Source: Streptomyces glaucescens | GTDB taxonomy: Bacteria; Actinomycetota; Actinomycetes; Streptomycetales; Streptomycetaceae | Direction: 5' to 3' | NCBI RefSeq assembly: GCF_000761215.1 | Contig: NZ_CP009438.1 | Coordinates: 4,605,501-4,669,500, forward strand | Length of the DNA: 64,000 bases | Shown here: one piece after another, positions 24,988 to 35,009 of the stretch | How the letters are laid out: every line of letters begins with the position of its first letter | How positions within the stretch are numbered: the stretch's first letter is position 1 | Notes under the pieces: model-generated | What the model saw: only the letters and a program-made list of their open reading frames with translations | Database searches by the model: none | What the model was told of the DNA's origin: nothing | Made by a program: the position numbers and the translations under genes

Positions 24988-25000
24988 CCGAAACTTTCGG
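24988..25000 (+). promoter_or_regulatory. Palindromic operator in front of the xylanase gene
   Basis: CCGAAACTTTCGG is a perfect 13-bp palindrome with a central C. It runs directly into the ribosome binding site GGAGG (24999-25003). A related half-site CCGAAAGTCG occurs about 75 bp upstream. It fits the CGAA-N-TTCG class I recall for the xylan regulator BxlR of Streptomyces. Repression there would cover the start of the transcript. Confidence 0.65.
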
Positions 25001-25012
25001 AGGCACCCGCAT

Positions 25013-26371
25013 ATGAGATCTCTGAGATCCGGCTTCTCCCTGGCGTCGGCGGTCGTCGGCGCCGCCGCGACGCTCGGCGCCCTGCTCGCCGCCGCCCCCG
25101 CCGCGCACGCCGCCGACGTACCGCTGCGCGAGTCGGCCGACGCCAAGGGAAAGGTCATCGGCACGGCGGCCGGCGGCTCCCACCTCACCGGCGCACGCGG
25201 TGAGATCACCGGGCGGGAGTTCAACTGGCTCACCCCCGAGAACGCCATGAAGTGGGAGGCGGTGGAGCCCAGCCGCGGCACCTACAACTGGGCCGAGGCC
25301 GACCGGATCGTCGACTTCGCCCAGGCCCACGGCCAGCAGGTCCGCGGTCACACCCTGGTCTGGCACAGCCAGAACCCGAGCTGGCTCACGGGCGGCTCCT
25401 TCACCCCGGCCGAACTGCGCACCATCCTCCAGAACCACATCTCCACCGAGATGACCCGCTACAAGGGCAAGGTCGCCGCCTGGGACGTCGTCAACGAGGC
25501 GTTCAACGAGGACGGCACCTACCGCCAGTCCCTCTGGTACACCGGCCTCGGCACCGACTACATCGCCGACGCGCTCACCTGGGCCCGCGCCGCCGACCCC
25601 GCTGCCAAGCTCTACATCAACGACTACAACGTCGAGGGCGTCAACGCGAAGAGCACCGCCCTGTACAACCTGGTCAAGTCCCTGAAGGAGCGCGGCGTCC
25701 CGATCGACGGCGTCGGCCTGCAGGCCCACCTGATCCTCGGCCAGGTGCCGTCCACCCTCCAGCAGAACATCCAGCGCTTCGCCGACCTCGGCGTGGACGT
25801 GGCCATCACCGAGCTGGACATCCGCATGCAGCTCCCGGCGACCCAGGCCAAGCTGGCCCAGCAGGCCGCCGAGTACAAGGCCGTCATGAACGCCTGCCTC
25901 GCCGTGGCACGCTGCACCGGCGTCACCGTCTGGGGCTTCAACGACGCCGACTCCTGGGTCCCGGACGTCTTCGACGGCTACGGCGCGGCCACGCCGTACG
26001 ACGAGAACCTCGCGCCCAAACCGGCGTACTACGCCATCGCCGAGTCGCTCGGCGGGACCGGCCAGCCCGGCCCCGGCGACGGCTGCAAGGCGACGTACAG
26101 CGTCGTCAGCCAGTGGAACACCGGCTTCACCGGCCAGGTGCGGATCGACTGCGCGGGCACCGCGCTGGCGTCCTGGAAGGCGAACTGGACGTTCGCCGCG
26201 GGCCAGCGGATCAGCCAGGCGTGGAACGCGAACTGCACCCAGTCCGGCACCGCGGTGAGCTGCTCGAACCTGTCCTACAACGGGACGGTCCCGGCGGGCG
26301 GTTCGGTGACGTTCGGGTTCAACGGCACGTGGAGCGGGAGCAACCCGGTGCCGGTGGTGACCCTGGGGTGA
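25013..26371 (+). CDS. Secreted endo-1,4-beta-xylanase, GH10 with C-terminal CBM2
   Basis: The 452-residue enzyme cleaves the xylan backbone outside the cell. It has a Sec signal peptide with a predicted AHA-A cleavage after residue 33. The GH10 barrel spans about residues 40-340, with acid/base Glu162 in WDVVNEAFNED and nucleophile Glu267 in AITELDIRM. A Gly/Pro linker leads to a family 2 carbohydrate-binding module (about 355-452, with Trp residues and a Cys pair). ATG 25013 follows GGAGG. The operator palindrome upstream ties it to the LacI regulator and the importer. Confidence 0.96.
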   Translation: MRSLRSGFSLASAVVGAAATLGALLAAAPAAHAADVPLRESADAKGKVIGTAAGGSHLTGARGEITGREFNWLTPENAMKWEAVEPSRGTYNWAEADRIVDFAQAHGQQVRGHTLVWHSQNPSWLTGGSFTPAELRTILQNHISTEMTRYKGKVAAWDVVNEAFNEDGTYRQSLWYTGLGTDYIADALTWARAADPAAKLYINDYNVEGVNAKSTALYNLVKSLKERGVPIDGVGLQAHLILGQVPSTLQQNIQRFADLGVDVAITELDIRMQLPATQAKLAQQAAEYKAVMNACLAVARCTGVTVWGFNDADSWVPDVFDGYGAATPYDENLAPKPAYYAIAESLGGTGQPGPGDGCKATYSVVSQWNTGFTGQVRIDCAGTALASWKANWTFAAGQRISQAWNANCTQSGTAVSCSNLSYNGTVPAGGSVTFGFNGTWSGSNPVPVVTLG

Positions 26372-26465
26372 GACGGGGTGACCCCGCGGTGATGGGCGGC
26401 CGCGGAATCTGAGATTTCCCCAAGAAAAGACGATCCGGCGTTTCTCCTCGCCATAATTCGGACTT

Positions 26466-27521
26466 ATGTTCCTCCGTGTGGCGGGACTTGACGAACACGG
26501 GGACGAGGGCAGACCGGTGGGCCGGCGGTCACGATGGCTGAGGACCGCCGGCCTGGCCCTCACCGCGCTGCTGATCCTGGGCGCCGGAGCGGCCGGCTGG
26601 GTCTACTGGCAGCTCAGCGACAACATCACCGGCGTGGACATCGACCACGCCCTCGGCGACGACCGTCCCTCGCGGGCGACGGGCGGCCCGTCTCCCGGCG
26701 CCCCCGCGCTGCCCGGCGGCCCGCTGAACCTCCTCGTCCTCGGCTCGGACTCCCGCGACGGCGCCGCCAACCGTGAACTGGGCGGCGGCGAGGGCGGCAG
26801 CGCCCGGTCCGACACGGCGATGGTCGTCCACCTCGACGCGGGACGCACCGCGGCGACCGTGGTCAGCATCCCGCGCGACACCCTGGTCACCCGGCCGGCC
26901 TGCCCGCTCGAGTCCGGCGGCGAGTCGGCCGCGGCGGACGGAGTGATGTTCAACAGCGCCTACGAGGTGGGCGGCCCGGTGTGCGCGGTGAAGACCGCCG
27001 AGTCGCTGACCGGCGTCCGGATGGACCACTACGTCGAGATCGACTTCGCCGGCTTCGCGCGGCTGGTCGACGCGCTCGGCGGGGTCACCGTCACCACCGA
27101 GGAGGACATCGACGACGACCTCAGCCGGCTGCGGCTGGCGGCCGGCACCCACCACCTCGACGGCGAGCAGGCGCTCGGCCTGGCCCGCACCAGGCACGGC
27201 ATCGGCGACGGCAGCGACCTCGGCCGGATAGGGCTCCAGCACGCCCTGGTCAAGGCGCTGCTGGCGCGGGTCTCGGAGATCGGCCTGTTCGCCGACCCGG
27301 CACGGCTCTACGACGTCGCCGACGCGGTCACCGGCAGCCTCACCACCGACACCGGCCTCGACTCGCTCGGCGAGCTGACCGGCCTGGCCCGGACCCTGCG
27401 GGACCTCCCGCCGGACGCGGTCACCACCCTGACCATGCCGGTCACCCCGGCCCCCGCCGACCCCAACCGGGTGGTGGCGAAGGCCCCGGAGGCGGACCGG
27501 CTGTGGGCGTCGCTGCGGTGA
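26466..27521 (+). CDS. LytR-CpsA-Psr (LCP) family cell-envelope glycopolymer transferase
   Basis: LCP proteins attach teichoic-acid-like and other glycopolymers to peptidoglycan. The 351-residue product has a transmembrane helix at about residues 24-46. The extracellular LCP domain follows, with NLLVLGSDSRDG, SDTAMVVHLDAG, VVSIPRDTLV, the DHYVEIDFAGFARLVDALGG block and QALGLARTRHGIGDGSDLGR (conserved Asp and Arg residues of the phosphate site). ATG 26466 lies 8 nt after CATAAT (26452-26457), so the mRNA may be leaderless. The partner polymer is unknown. Confidence 0.92.
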   Translation: MFLRVAGLDEHGDEGRPVGRRSRWLRTAGLALTALLILGAGAAGWVYWQLSDNITGVDIDHALGDDRPSRATGGPSPGAPALPGGPLNLLVLGSDSRDGAANRELGGGEGGSARSDTAMVVHLDAGRTAATVVSIPRDTLVTRPACPLESGGESAAADGVMFNSAYEVGGPVCAVKTAESLTGVRMDHYVEIDFAGFARLVDALGGVTVTTEEDIDDDLSRLRLAAGTHHLDGEQALGLARTRHGIGDGSDLGRIGLQHALVKALLARVSEIGLFADPARLYDVADAVTGSLTTDTGLDSLGELTGLARTLRDLPPDAVTTLTMPVTPAPADPNRVVAKAPEADRLWASLR

Positions 27522-27562
27522 GACGCGCCTTCGCGGAGCGGACGGGCACTGCCGGGCAGACC

Positions 27563-27654
27563 CCAGGGCCCGTCGGCCGGATCGTCCCGGCGTCGCGGGG
27601 CCGGCCGGAGGGCGCCGCACCTCACAGCCGGCCTGATCCGAACGACAGGCCCTA
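27563..27654 (-). repeat. Palindromic intergenic repeat, copy 1 (about 92 bp)
   Basis: Read on the minus strand it begins TAGGGCCTGTCGTTCGGATCA and ends ...GATCCGGCCGACGGGCCCTGG-like, so its ends are imperfect inverted repeats. It has a central CCCGCGACGCCGGG segment. Copy 2 is at 60749-60843. The first three bases (TAG) are the stop codon of the TetR-family gene. Confidence 0.75.
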
Positions 27655-28368
27655 GTCCTCGGCCGTCCCCGGGGAGCAGGGCCGGCGCAGCAGGCCGTCC
27701 AGGACGCGTTCGAGCTGTTCCCGGATGTCGTAGCCGGCCTTCACCTTGTGCCAGCGGTCCGACAGCTCGGCCAGCCGCGGCAGTTCGGCCGCGTCGTCCT
27801 CGGTGATCAGGTCGGGGAAGAGCGGCGTGCGGCCGGGGTCGGCGGCGCGGCGGGCGTCGGCGCGCCGGAAGACCAGTGAGCCGTGGATGACGTACCAGAG
27901 CGTGTGGTAGGCGTGCACCGCCTCCTCGGGGCTCAGCCCGCAGGCGATCGCCGAGTCGATGATCTCCTCCGCCGTCCACCACGCCTCCTTGTCGGTGAGG
28001 TCGCCGAGGGCGAGGACGTCGACGACCCAGATCATCTCGGCCAGCACGTCGTGCATGTGCACGGCGGTGACGAGGATGCGCTCGCGCGGATCGTCGGGCA
28101 GGGACGGGCGGGGGACGGCCGCGGCCATGCCCGTCAGGGTGAGCATGAGCAACTCGACCTTGTCGCGGACGTGGTGGTACAGCGCCATCGGGGTGGCACC
28201 GACCTCCTTGGCGATCCGCCGCATGGAGACCGCCTCGACGCCCTCCTCCAGGATGATGCGCCGCGTCACGTCGACGATCTGCCCCGCCTCGATCCGGCGC
28301 GGGCGGCCCCGTCGGCGCGCTCCCAAGCTGTCTGTCGTCGCCACGGAGACCATTGTTCCGCGCTGCAT
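27652..28368 (-). CDS. TetR-family transcriptional regulator
   Basis: The 238-residue protein has an N-terminal TetR helix-turn-helix (SMRRIAKEVGATPMALYHHV) after a basic RRRGRPRRIE stretch, and a C-terminal ligand domain of the TetR_C type with a WW pair (KEAWWTAEE). It may start at ATG 28368 or at ATG 28353, five codons later, where GGAA lies upstream. The target is unknown; the divergent side holds no gene within 130 bp on the plus strand. The stop codon is provided by the flanking palindromic repeat. Confidence 0.88.
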   Translation of the reverse strand: MQRGTMVSVATTDSLGARRRGRPRRIEAGQIVDVTRRIILEEGVEAVSMRRIAKEVGATPMALYHHVRDKVELLMLTLTGMAAAVPRPSLPDDPRERILVTAVHMHDVLAEMIWVVDVLALGDLTDKEAWWTAEEIIDSAIACGLSPEEAVHAYHTLWYVIHGSLVFRRADARRAADPGRTPLFPDLITEDDAAELPRLAELSDRWHKVKAGYDIREQLERVLDGLLRRPCSPGTAED

Positions 28369-28516
28369 CGGCGGTGTCGGGGCCGTCCGATCTGTGGGAA
28401 CGTACTACGGCAGAAAACGACCGAAGACTGTCGACATGTGGGCCGATCCGGGCGTTCTTCTGATCGGCGTACCACCGGCAGGAAGCCTTATGGATCCGGC
28501 CGTTCGCGCCGGGGGG

Positions 28517-29710
28517 TCACCCGGCGTCACCCCGGTGCGGACGCCCCAGCAGCATGGCGGGCGCACCCGCCACCCGGGTGAGGAAGACGGTCACCGCGGC
28601 GCTGCCGTGCGGCTTGGGCAGCACCTTCCGCCGCAGCTCCTCGGGTTCGACGGCCGACCCCCGCTTCTTCACGGTCAGCACGCCCACCTCCCGCTCCCGC
28701 AGCAGCGCCTTGAGCTTCTTGACGTTGAAGGGCAGGTGGTCGGTGATCTCGTAGGCGGTGGCGTACGGCGTCTCCCGTACCTCGTCGGCGGTGACGTACG
28801 CGATGGTCGCGTCGAGCAGCCCCCCGCCGACCTGTTCGGCCACCTCGGCCACCAGGTGGGCGCGGATGACCGCACCGTCCGGCTCGTACAGGAACCGTCC
28901 GACGGGCCGCACCTCCGGGTCGGCGAGCCCGCGTCCGGTCAGGGTGCGCGGCCCGGGCAGCAGGGTGGCCCGCACCAGGCCGGGCCCGGTGCCGAACCAC
29001 AGCACGGCCTCCTTCACGTCCCCGCCGTCCGAGATCCACTCCGCCTCGGCGGCCTGCGGCACCGCTTCGTGCGGGATGCCGGGAGCCACCTTGAGGGCGG
29101 CGTGCGGGGCCCGCAGGGCGGCCTCGACGGCCCAGGACAGCGGCGGCGAGTAGGCCTCCGGGTCGAAGACGCGGCCCCGCCCGCCGCGCCGCGCGGGGTC
29201 GACGAAGACGGCGTCCCAGCCGTCCGTCGCGACCTCGGTGACGTCCGCCTCGCGCACCTCGATCAGGTCCGCCAGCCCCAGTTCCTCGGCGTTCGCCCGG
29301 GCGACGGCCGCCGTCAGCGGGTCCCGGTCGACGGCGAGCACCCGGATCCCGGCCCGTGCCAGCGCGATGGCGTCCCCGCCGATCCCGCAGCACAGGTCGG
29401 CCACGGAGGTGACGCCCAGCTCCCGCATCCGCCGCGCCCGGTACGCGGCGACGCTCGCGCGGGTCGACTGCTCGACCCCGTTGGGGGTGAAGAACATCCG
29501 CCCGGCGTCCTCGGCCCCGAACTTGGCGACCGCCCGCTGCCGCAGCCGCGCCTGCCCGAGCGCCGCCGACACCAGCTCGGCCGGGTGCTCGCGGCGCAGC
29601 CGGGTGGCGACGGCCAGTTCCCGGGCGGGGTCGGTGCCGCGGACCTCGTCGAGGAGGGCGCCGCCCTCGGGGGTGCGCAGGGCGTTCAGTGCGTTGACCG
29701 GGTTGTTCAC
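28517..29710 (-). CDS. Class I SAM-dependent methyltransferase with THUMP-like C-terminal domain
   Basis: The 397-residue protein has motif I VADLCCGIGGDAIALA, VLAVDRDPLTAAVARANAEELG, and the catalytic-site region DAVFVDPARRGGRGRVFDPE. The C-terminal 120 residues match the THUMP-like domain (LPFNVKKLKALLREREVGVLTVKKRGSAVEP). I infer RNA methylation, but the substrate is not known to me. GTG 29710 (VNNPVNAL) is chosen because the conserved part begins there; no strong ribosome binding site is visible. Confidence 0.85.
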   Translation of the reverse strand: MNNPVNALNALRTPEGGALLDEVRGTDPARELAVATRLRREHPAELVSAALGQARLRQRAVAKFGAEDAGRMFFTPNGVEQSTRASVAAYRARRMRELGVTSVADLCCGIGGDAIALARAGIRVLAVDRDPLTAAVARANAEELGLADLIEVREADVTEVATDGWDAVFVDPARRGGRGRVFDPEAYSPPLSWAVEAALRAPHAALKVAPGIPHEAVPQAAEAEWISDGGDVKEAVLWFGTGPGLVRATLLPGPRTLTGRGLADPEVRPVGRFLYEPDGAVIRAHLVAEVAEQVGGGLLDATIAYVTADEVRETPYATAYEITDHLPFNVKKLKALLREREVGVLTVKKRGSAVEPEELRRKVLPKPHGSAAVTVFLTRVAGAPAMLLGRPHRGDAG

Positions 29711-29801
29711 CGGCCCATTGTCGGCCAGTCGGTGGACGGTGTGCCGCCGGCGGCGGTGTCGGCCCGGGACGGAGGGGTGGTGGCTGGGAAGATCCGGCAC
29801 C

Positions 29802-30815
29802 ATGCGACTAGTCGTACAAAATGAAAAAAGCGGGACGTATGCCACCCGCCCGCGCCTCGCGCGCGCCGCCCGCCTCCGCGCCGCGCGCACCACCCGCCTG
29901 CTTGCCGCGCGCGCCGCGTACGCCGCGCGCCTGCGCGCCGGTGCCGCCGTGCTCGCCGCCGCGGCCCTCGTCTCCGGCTGCGGGCCGGGCGGCGACGGCG
30001 AGCAGGCCCGCCCCGCCGCCGGCCAGGAACCGCCCCGGCACAAGTCCGCCGCCGACGCGCTCGACTCCTACGCCTCCCGGCTGCGTGCCGAGCATGCCGC
30101 GCGCGTCGCCGCCGCGAAGCGCTGGGGCCTGCGCAGGGTCCCGCTCACCGCCCCGCCCCCGCCGGCGAAGAAGCCGCGCATCCGGACCCGGGACGGCTTC
30201 GAGGTCGACGGCCACCGCGAGGAGAACCTCCCCCCGGTGTTCACCACCGTCCCCACCCGGCACAAGGTCGTCTTCCTCACCATCGACGACGGCGCCGAGA
30301 AGGACCCGGCGTTCCTGCGGATGATGAGCGAGCTGAGGATCCCGTACACCGCCTTCCTCAGCGACTACCTGGTCAAGGAGGACTACGGCTACTTCAAGCG
30401 CATGCAGGACCGGGGGGCGCCGCTCAACAACCACACCCTCCACCACCCCTACCTGCCCGCCCTGTCCTACGCCCGCCAGAAGCGCGAGATCTGCGGCATG
30501 CAGGACGTCATCGAGCGGCGCTACGGCAAGCGCCCGCTGCTCTTCCGGCCGCCCTTCGGCAACTACGACCGCGACACCCTGCGCGCCGCCAAGACCTGCG
30601 GGATCACCCATGTGCCGCTGTGGAACGAGGAGGTCTTCGTCGACCGGTGGGAATACCGCGAGTGGGACCGCAGGATCCGCCCCGGCGACATCGTCCTCAG
30701 CCACTTCCGCGGCAGGGACGACTGGAAGGGCACCATGCCCGACATGATCCGCCGCTTCCTGGACAAGGTCACCGCCGAGGGGTACGCCGTGGCCCGCCTG
30801 GAGGACTACCTGTGA
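29802..30815 (+). CDS. Lipoprotein polysaccharide deacetylase (NodB domain), copy 1
   Basis: The 337-residue protein carries an unusually long Arg/Ala-rich N-terminal region before a hydrophobic stretch and lipobox (ALVSGC). An extended linker precedes a NodB deacetylase domain, with motif 1 TIDDGAE (Ile where Phe is common), motif 2 NNHTLHHPYL (metal-binding His pair), motif 3 RPPFGNYD, and GDIVLSHF near the end. It probably removes acetyl groups from cell-wall sugars outside the membrane. The start ATG 29802 is uncertain; an AT-rich patch (about 29815-29828) lies in the first codons. It overlaps copy 2 by 4 bp. Confidence 0.85.
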   Translation: MRLVVQNEKSGTYATRPRLARAARLRAARTTRLLAARAAYAARLRAGAAVLAAAALVSGCGPGGDGEQARPAAGQEPPRHKSAADALDSYASRLRAEHAARVAAAKRWGLRRVPLTAPPPPAKKPRIRTRDGFEVDGHREENLPPVFTTVPTRHKVVFLTIDDGAEKDPAFLRMMSELRIPYTAFLSDYLVKEDYGYFKRMQDRGAPLNNHTLHHPYLPALSYARQKREICGMQDVIERRYGKRPLLFRPPFGNYDRDTLRAAKTCGITHVPLWNEEVFVDRWEYREWDRRIRPGDIVLSHFRGRDDWKGTMPDMIRRFLDKVTAEGYAVARLEDYL

Positions 30816-31603
30816 GGGCGCGGCGGGCCGGTGCGTGCGCCCTGCTGCTCCTCCTGGCGACCGGCTGCGCGGCGGCCCAGGAGGGCGCACCGGGCTCCGC
30901 CGCCCACCGCGCGGCCCCGTCCGTCCCGCCGCACCTGCGCTGGGGCCTGACCGCCCCGCTGCCGCCGCCCCCGCCGCCGAGCGTGCGGCCGCCCGCGCGC
31001 TCCGGCCCGCCCGCGGCCGGCCTCCCGCCGGTCGTCGACCGCGTGCCCACCCGCGACGAGGTCGTCTTCCTCACCTACGACGACGGCGCCGAGAAGGACC
31101 CCCGCTTCGTCGACCTGGTGCGCGAACTGCGCCTGCCGGTCACCATGTTCCTCACCGACAGCGTCGCCGGACCCGGCTACGGCCACTTCGCCCGCCTGCG
31201 CGCGGTCGGCGCCGGCCTGCAGAACCACACCCTCGACCACGCCGCCCTGCGTGGCCTGCCGTACGCCGGCCAGCGCGCCGAGATCTGCGGGCAGCAGCAC
31301 AAGCTCCGGGCCCGCTTCGGCGTCCGCCCCCACCTCTTCCGCCCGCCCTACGGCGCCTACGACGCCACCACGCTGCGGGCGGCGGCGGACTGCGGCATCC
31401 GTGCGGTGGTCCTCTGGCGCGCCACCATGACCGCCACCGACCTGGCCTTCACCGAGGGGGCCCGCCGCCTCCACCCCGGCGACATCGTCGCCGTCCCGGC
31501 GACGGAGACCCTGAAGCCGAGCCTGAAGGAGCGGACGGTGCGCCTGCTGCGCCGCATCCAGGAACAGGGCCTGACGGTCGGAAAGCTGGACGACTACCTG
31601 TGA
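30812..31603 (+). CDS. Lipoprotein polysaccharide deacetylase (NodB domain), copy 2
   Basis: The 263-residue protein starts at GTG 30812, overlapping the stop of copy 1 (GTGA). It has a short signal with lipobox LLATGC, a Pro-rich linker, and a NodB domain with TYDDGAEKD, QNHTLDHAAL and RPPYGAYD. It is clearly a tandem paralogue of copy 1 (shared EICG and DTLRAAxxCGI-like segments, the same LDDYL/LEDYL ending). Motif 2 lacks the HP of copy 1, and the late GDIV segment reads GDIVAVPAT instead of GDIVLSHF, so its activity may differ. Confidence 0.85.
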   Translation: MRARRAGACALLLLLATGCAAAQEGAPGSAAHRAAPSVPPHLRWGLTAPLPPPPPPSVRPPARSGPPAAGLPPVVDRVPTRDEVVFLTYDDGAEKDPRFVDLVRELRLPVTMFLTDSVAGPGYGHFARLRAVGAGLQNHTLDHAALRGLPYAGQRAEICGQQHKLRARFGVRPHLFRPPYGAYDATTLRAAADCGIRAVVLWRATMTATDLAFTEGARRLHPGDIVAVPATETLKPSLKERTVRLLRRIQEQGLTVGKLDDYL

Positions 31604-31703
31604 GACGCCGGCGCGCGACGGCGGACGCGCCACGACGGGCGCGGAACGACCGGCGCGGAACGACCGGCGCGCGCCCCGGGGCGGGGGACGCGCCGCACCG
31701 CAA

Positions 31704-31730
31704 TTGGCACTCCGCTTGACCGAGTGCTAA
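31704..31730 (+). promoter_or_regulatory. CIRCE operator 1 (HrcA binding site)
   Basis: TTGGCACTC-N9-GAGTGCTAA matches the CIRCE consensus TTAGCACTC-N9-GAGTGCTAA in 17 of 18 arm positions. Its spacer contains the -35 box of the groES promoter. Confidence 0.93.
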
Positions 31731-31745
31731 TCGCGGTCATAGTCT
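31716..31745 (+). promoter_or_regulatory. groES-groEL promoter
   Basis: TTGACC (31716-31721) and TAGTCT (31740-31745) are 18 bp apart. The -35 box is inside the first CIRCE and the expected transcription start (about 31752) is inside the second, so HrcA would block both. Confidence 0.8.
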
Positions 31746-31750
31746 CGGCT

Positions 31751-31777
31751 CTGGCACTCCCCCCTGGAGAGTGCCAA
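31751..31777 (+). promoter_or_regulatory. CIRCE operator 2 (HrcA binding site)
   Basis: CTGGCACTC-N9-GAGTGCCAA matches the CIRCE consensus in 15 of 18 arm positions and is almost self-complementary. Its centre lies 47 bp after that of the first copy. Confidence 0.9.
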
Positions 31778-31876
31778 ACAAGCGACGGGCAGGTCCGGCA
31801 CCCGCGACGACGGATCGACCTGGTCGCCACCTCAGACAGTTAACCCCGTGAGATCTCCGAAGGGGGAGGTCGGATC

Positions 31877-32185
31877 GTGACGACCGCCAGCTCCAAGGTT
31901 GCCATCAAGCCGCTCGAGGACCGCATCGTGGTCCAGCCGCTGGACGCCGAGCAGACCACGGCCTCTGGCCTGGTCATTCCGGACACCGCCAAGGAGAAGC
32001 CCCAGGAGGGCGTCGTCCTGGCCGTGGGCCCGGGCCGAGTCGAGGACGGCAAGCGCGTCGAGCTCGACGTGAAGGTCGGCGACGTCGTGCTCTACAGCAA
32101 GTACGGCGGCACCGAGGTGAAGTACAACAACGAGGAGTACCTCGTCCTCTCGGCTCGCGACGTGCTCGCGATCATCGAGAAGTAA
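31877..32185 (+). CDS. groES: Co-chaperonin GroES
   Basis: GroES is the 10-kDa lid of the GroEL folding chamber. The 102-residue product has KPLEDRIVVQPLDAEQTTASGLVIPDTAKEK-type sequence with the mobile loop near residues 20-35, and GDVVLYSKYGGTEVKY. GTG 31877 follows GGGGGAGG. It is preceded by two CIRCE operators and followed by groEL after 118 bp in the same operon. Confidence 0.98.
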   Translation: MTTASSKVAIKPLEDRIVVQPLDAEQTTASGLVIPDTAKEKPQEGVVLAVGPGRVEDGKRVELDVKVGDVVLYSKYGGTEVKYNNEEYLVLSARDVLAIIEK

Positions 32186-32303
32186 GCCGTCACCTCGACG
32201 CGAAGAGCTTTGCCACTGCGCCCCTGGTTCCCGCGACCCTAAGAAGCCGGGCGCCCGGGGCGCAGTCACTTTTTCACCCACATTCGAGAGGGCTCACGCT
32301 GTC

Positions 32304-33932
<1,629 letters not shown>

Positions 33933-33948
33933 CCCGACACCCCCGCAG

Positions 33949-33982
33949 AAGGCCCCAGCCACCCCCGAGGCGCTGGGGCCTT
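33949..33982 (+). terminator. Intrinsic terminator after groEL
   Basis: An 11-bp stem (33949-33959 with 33972-33982) of AAGGCCCCAGC and its complement is followed by a pyrimidine-rich run. It lies 16 bp after the groEL stop. The rest of the gap to 34225 shows no gene. Confidence 0.85.
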
Positions 33983-34224
33983 CCCCTTTCGGGGGCGTGG
34001 GGAGGTTCGGCAGGACTTCGGCCGCCCGTCGGCGCGGATGGCCCGACTGCTTTCCCGAGATGCTGAGCGGCCGCGATCAACGCGCTCATGGGGCGGGGCC
34101 CGCGCCGCGAGCGGAGGGTGCGGTGCACATCCGGTGCAGGAAGGAGGCCCGGCGCCTGGTGGTGCCGGGCCTCCCGTTCCCCTCGCGGGTCTTTCGCGTA
34201 CCCCGCGGGCACGCACGTGTCGCG

Positions 34225-34935
34225 TCAGCGCTCCAGCTCGTCGAAGACGCCCAGTTGCTGCATCAGGCCCAGCCGGTCGTACTCCCACCAGCCCTCGGCG
34301 AGCTTCCCGTCCCCGCCGCACCGGAAGACCGTCGTCCCGCTCATCGAGACCTCCTTGCCGGTGGCCGGGATCCCCAGGAACTCGCCCTTGTGCCTGCCCT
34401 TCCAGTACCAACGGGCGCACACCCGGTCGCCCTCGGCGATCAGGTCCTCGATGCTGAACTCGAAGTCGAAGCCGTCCCGCCACATCCGCATACCGCGCCG
34501 GACGCGGTCCATGCCGATCGCGTCCTCCACGTTCGCCGGATCATGGTCGTGGTAGTGCTCCGACAGCACCTCGCCCAAGGGTGGCAGTTCCCCGCCGGGT
34601 GTGGCCAGCAGCTCGAAGAACCGCCGCACCGTGGCGGTGGCCAACTGCTCGTCCCGCACCACGTCGAGGTCGGTGAACGTGGGCATCTCGTCGCAGAGGG
34701 CCACCATCTCCCGGAAGATCCGGTCCGTCTCCGGCAGATGGGAGTTGCGCATCGCCTCTTCGTAGGAGGGGAACTCCACGATCTCGATGAAGTGCGACGC
34801 GTCGGACCGGTCCTTGCCGATCACGTTGTGCGTCGCCGTCCGTTTCCCCTTGGTCTGCTCGACCCACTCGTCCATCAGCCGGTTCATCTCGTCGAACCGG
34901 CCCGTCTTGCAGTCGATGAGCTGTACGAACGTCAT
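34225..34935 (-). CDS. Two-domain protein: ferredoxin-like N-terminal domain plus SnoaL-like ester cyclase domain
   Basis: The 236-residue protein has an N-terminal domain of about 100 residues (MTFVQLIDCKTGRFDEMNRL, then DASHFIEIVEFPSYEEAM) that looks like an ABM/EthD-type ferredoxin-like fold. A SnoaL-like domain of about 125 residues follows, with SEHYHDHDP, RRGMRMWRDGFDFEFSIEDLIAEGDRVCARWYWKG and FRCGGDGKLAEGWWEYDRLGLMQQLG. ATG 34935 follows GGAGG. SnoaL-like proteins include polyketide cyclases, but the substrate here is unknown. Confidence 0.8.
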   Translation of the reverse strand: MTFVQLIDCKTGRFDEMNRLMDEWVEQTKGKRTATHNVIGKDRSDASHFIEIVEFPSYEEAMRNSHLPETDRIFREMVALCDEMPTFTDLDVVRDEQLATATVRRFFELLATPGGELPPLGEVLSEHYHDHDPANVEDAIGMDRVRRGMRMWRDGFDFEFSIEDLIAEGDRVCARWYWKGRHKGEFLGIPATGKEVSMSGTTVFRCGGDGKLAEGWWEYDRLGLMQQLGVFDELER

Positions 34936-35009
34936 GGTGCCGCCTCCGGCCCCCCTCGAAGGTCCGGGATCAGCACCATTGTCCTCCCCTGCCGCCGGGC
35001 GGACACCCC

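Noticed and set aside
29821..30324. ATG in the AT-rich patch at the start of the first deacetylase gene (MKKAGRMPP...)
   Set aside because: It is in a different frame from the NodB domain and gives a Pro/Arg/Ser-rich product.
31639..31666. Two tandem copies of a 14-bp unit (GCGCGGAACGACCG) after the second deacetylase gene
   Set aside because: Only two short copies in very GC-rich spacer; no clear role.
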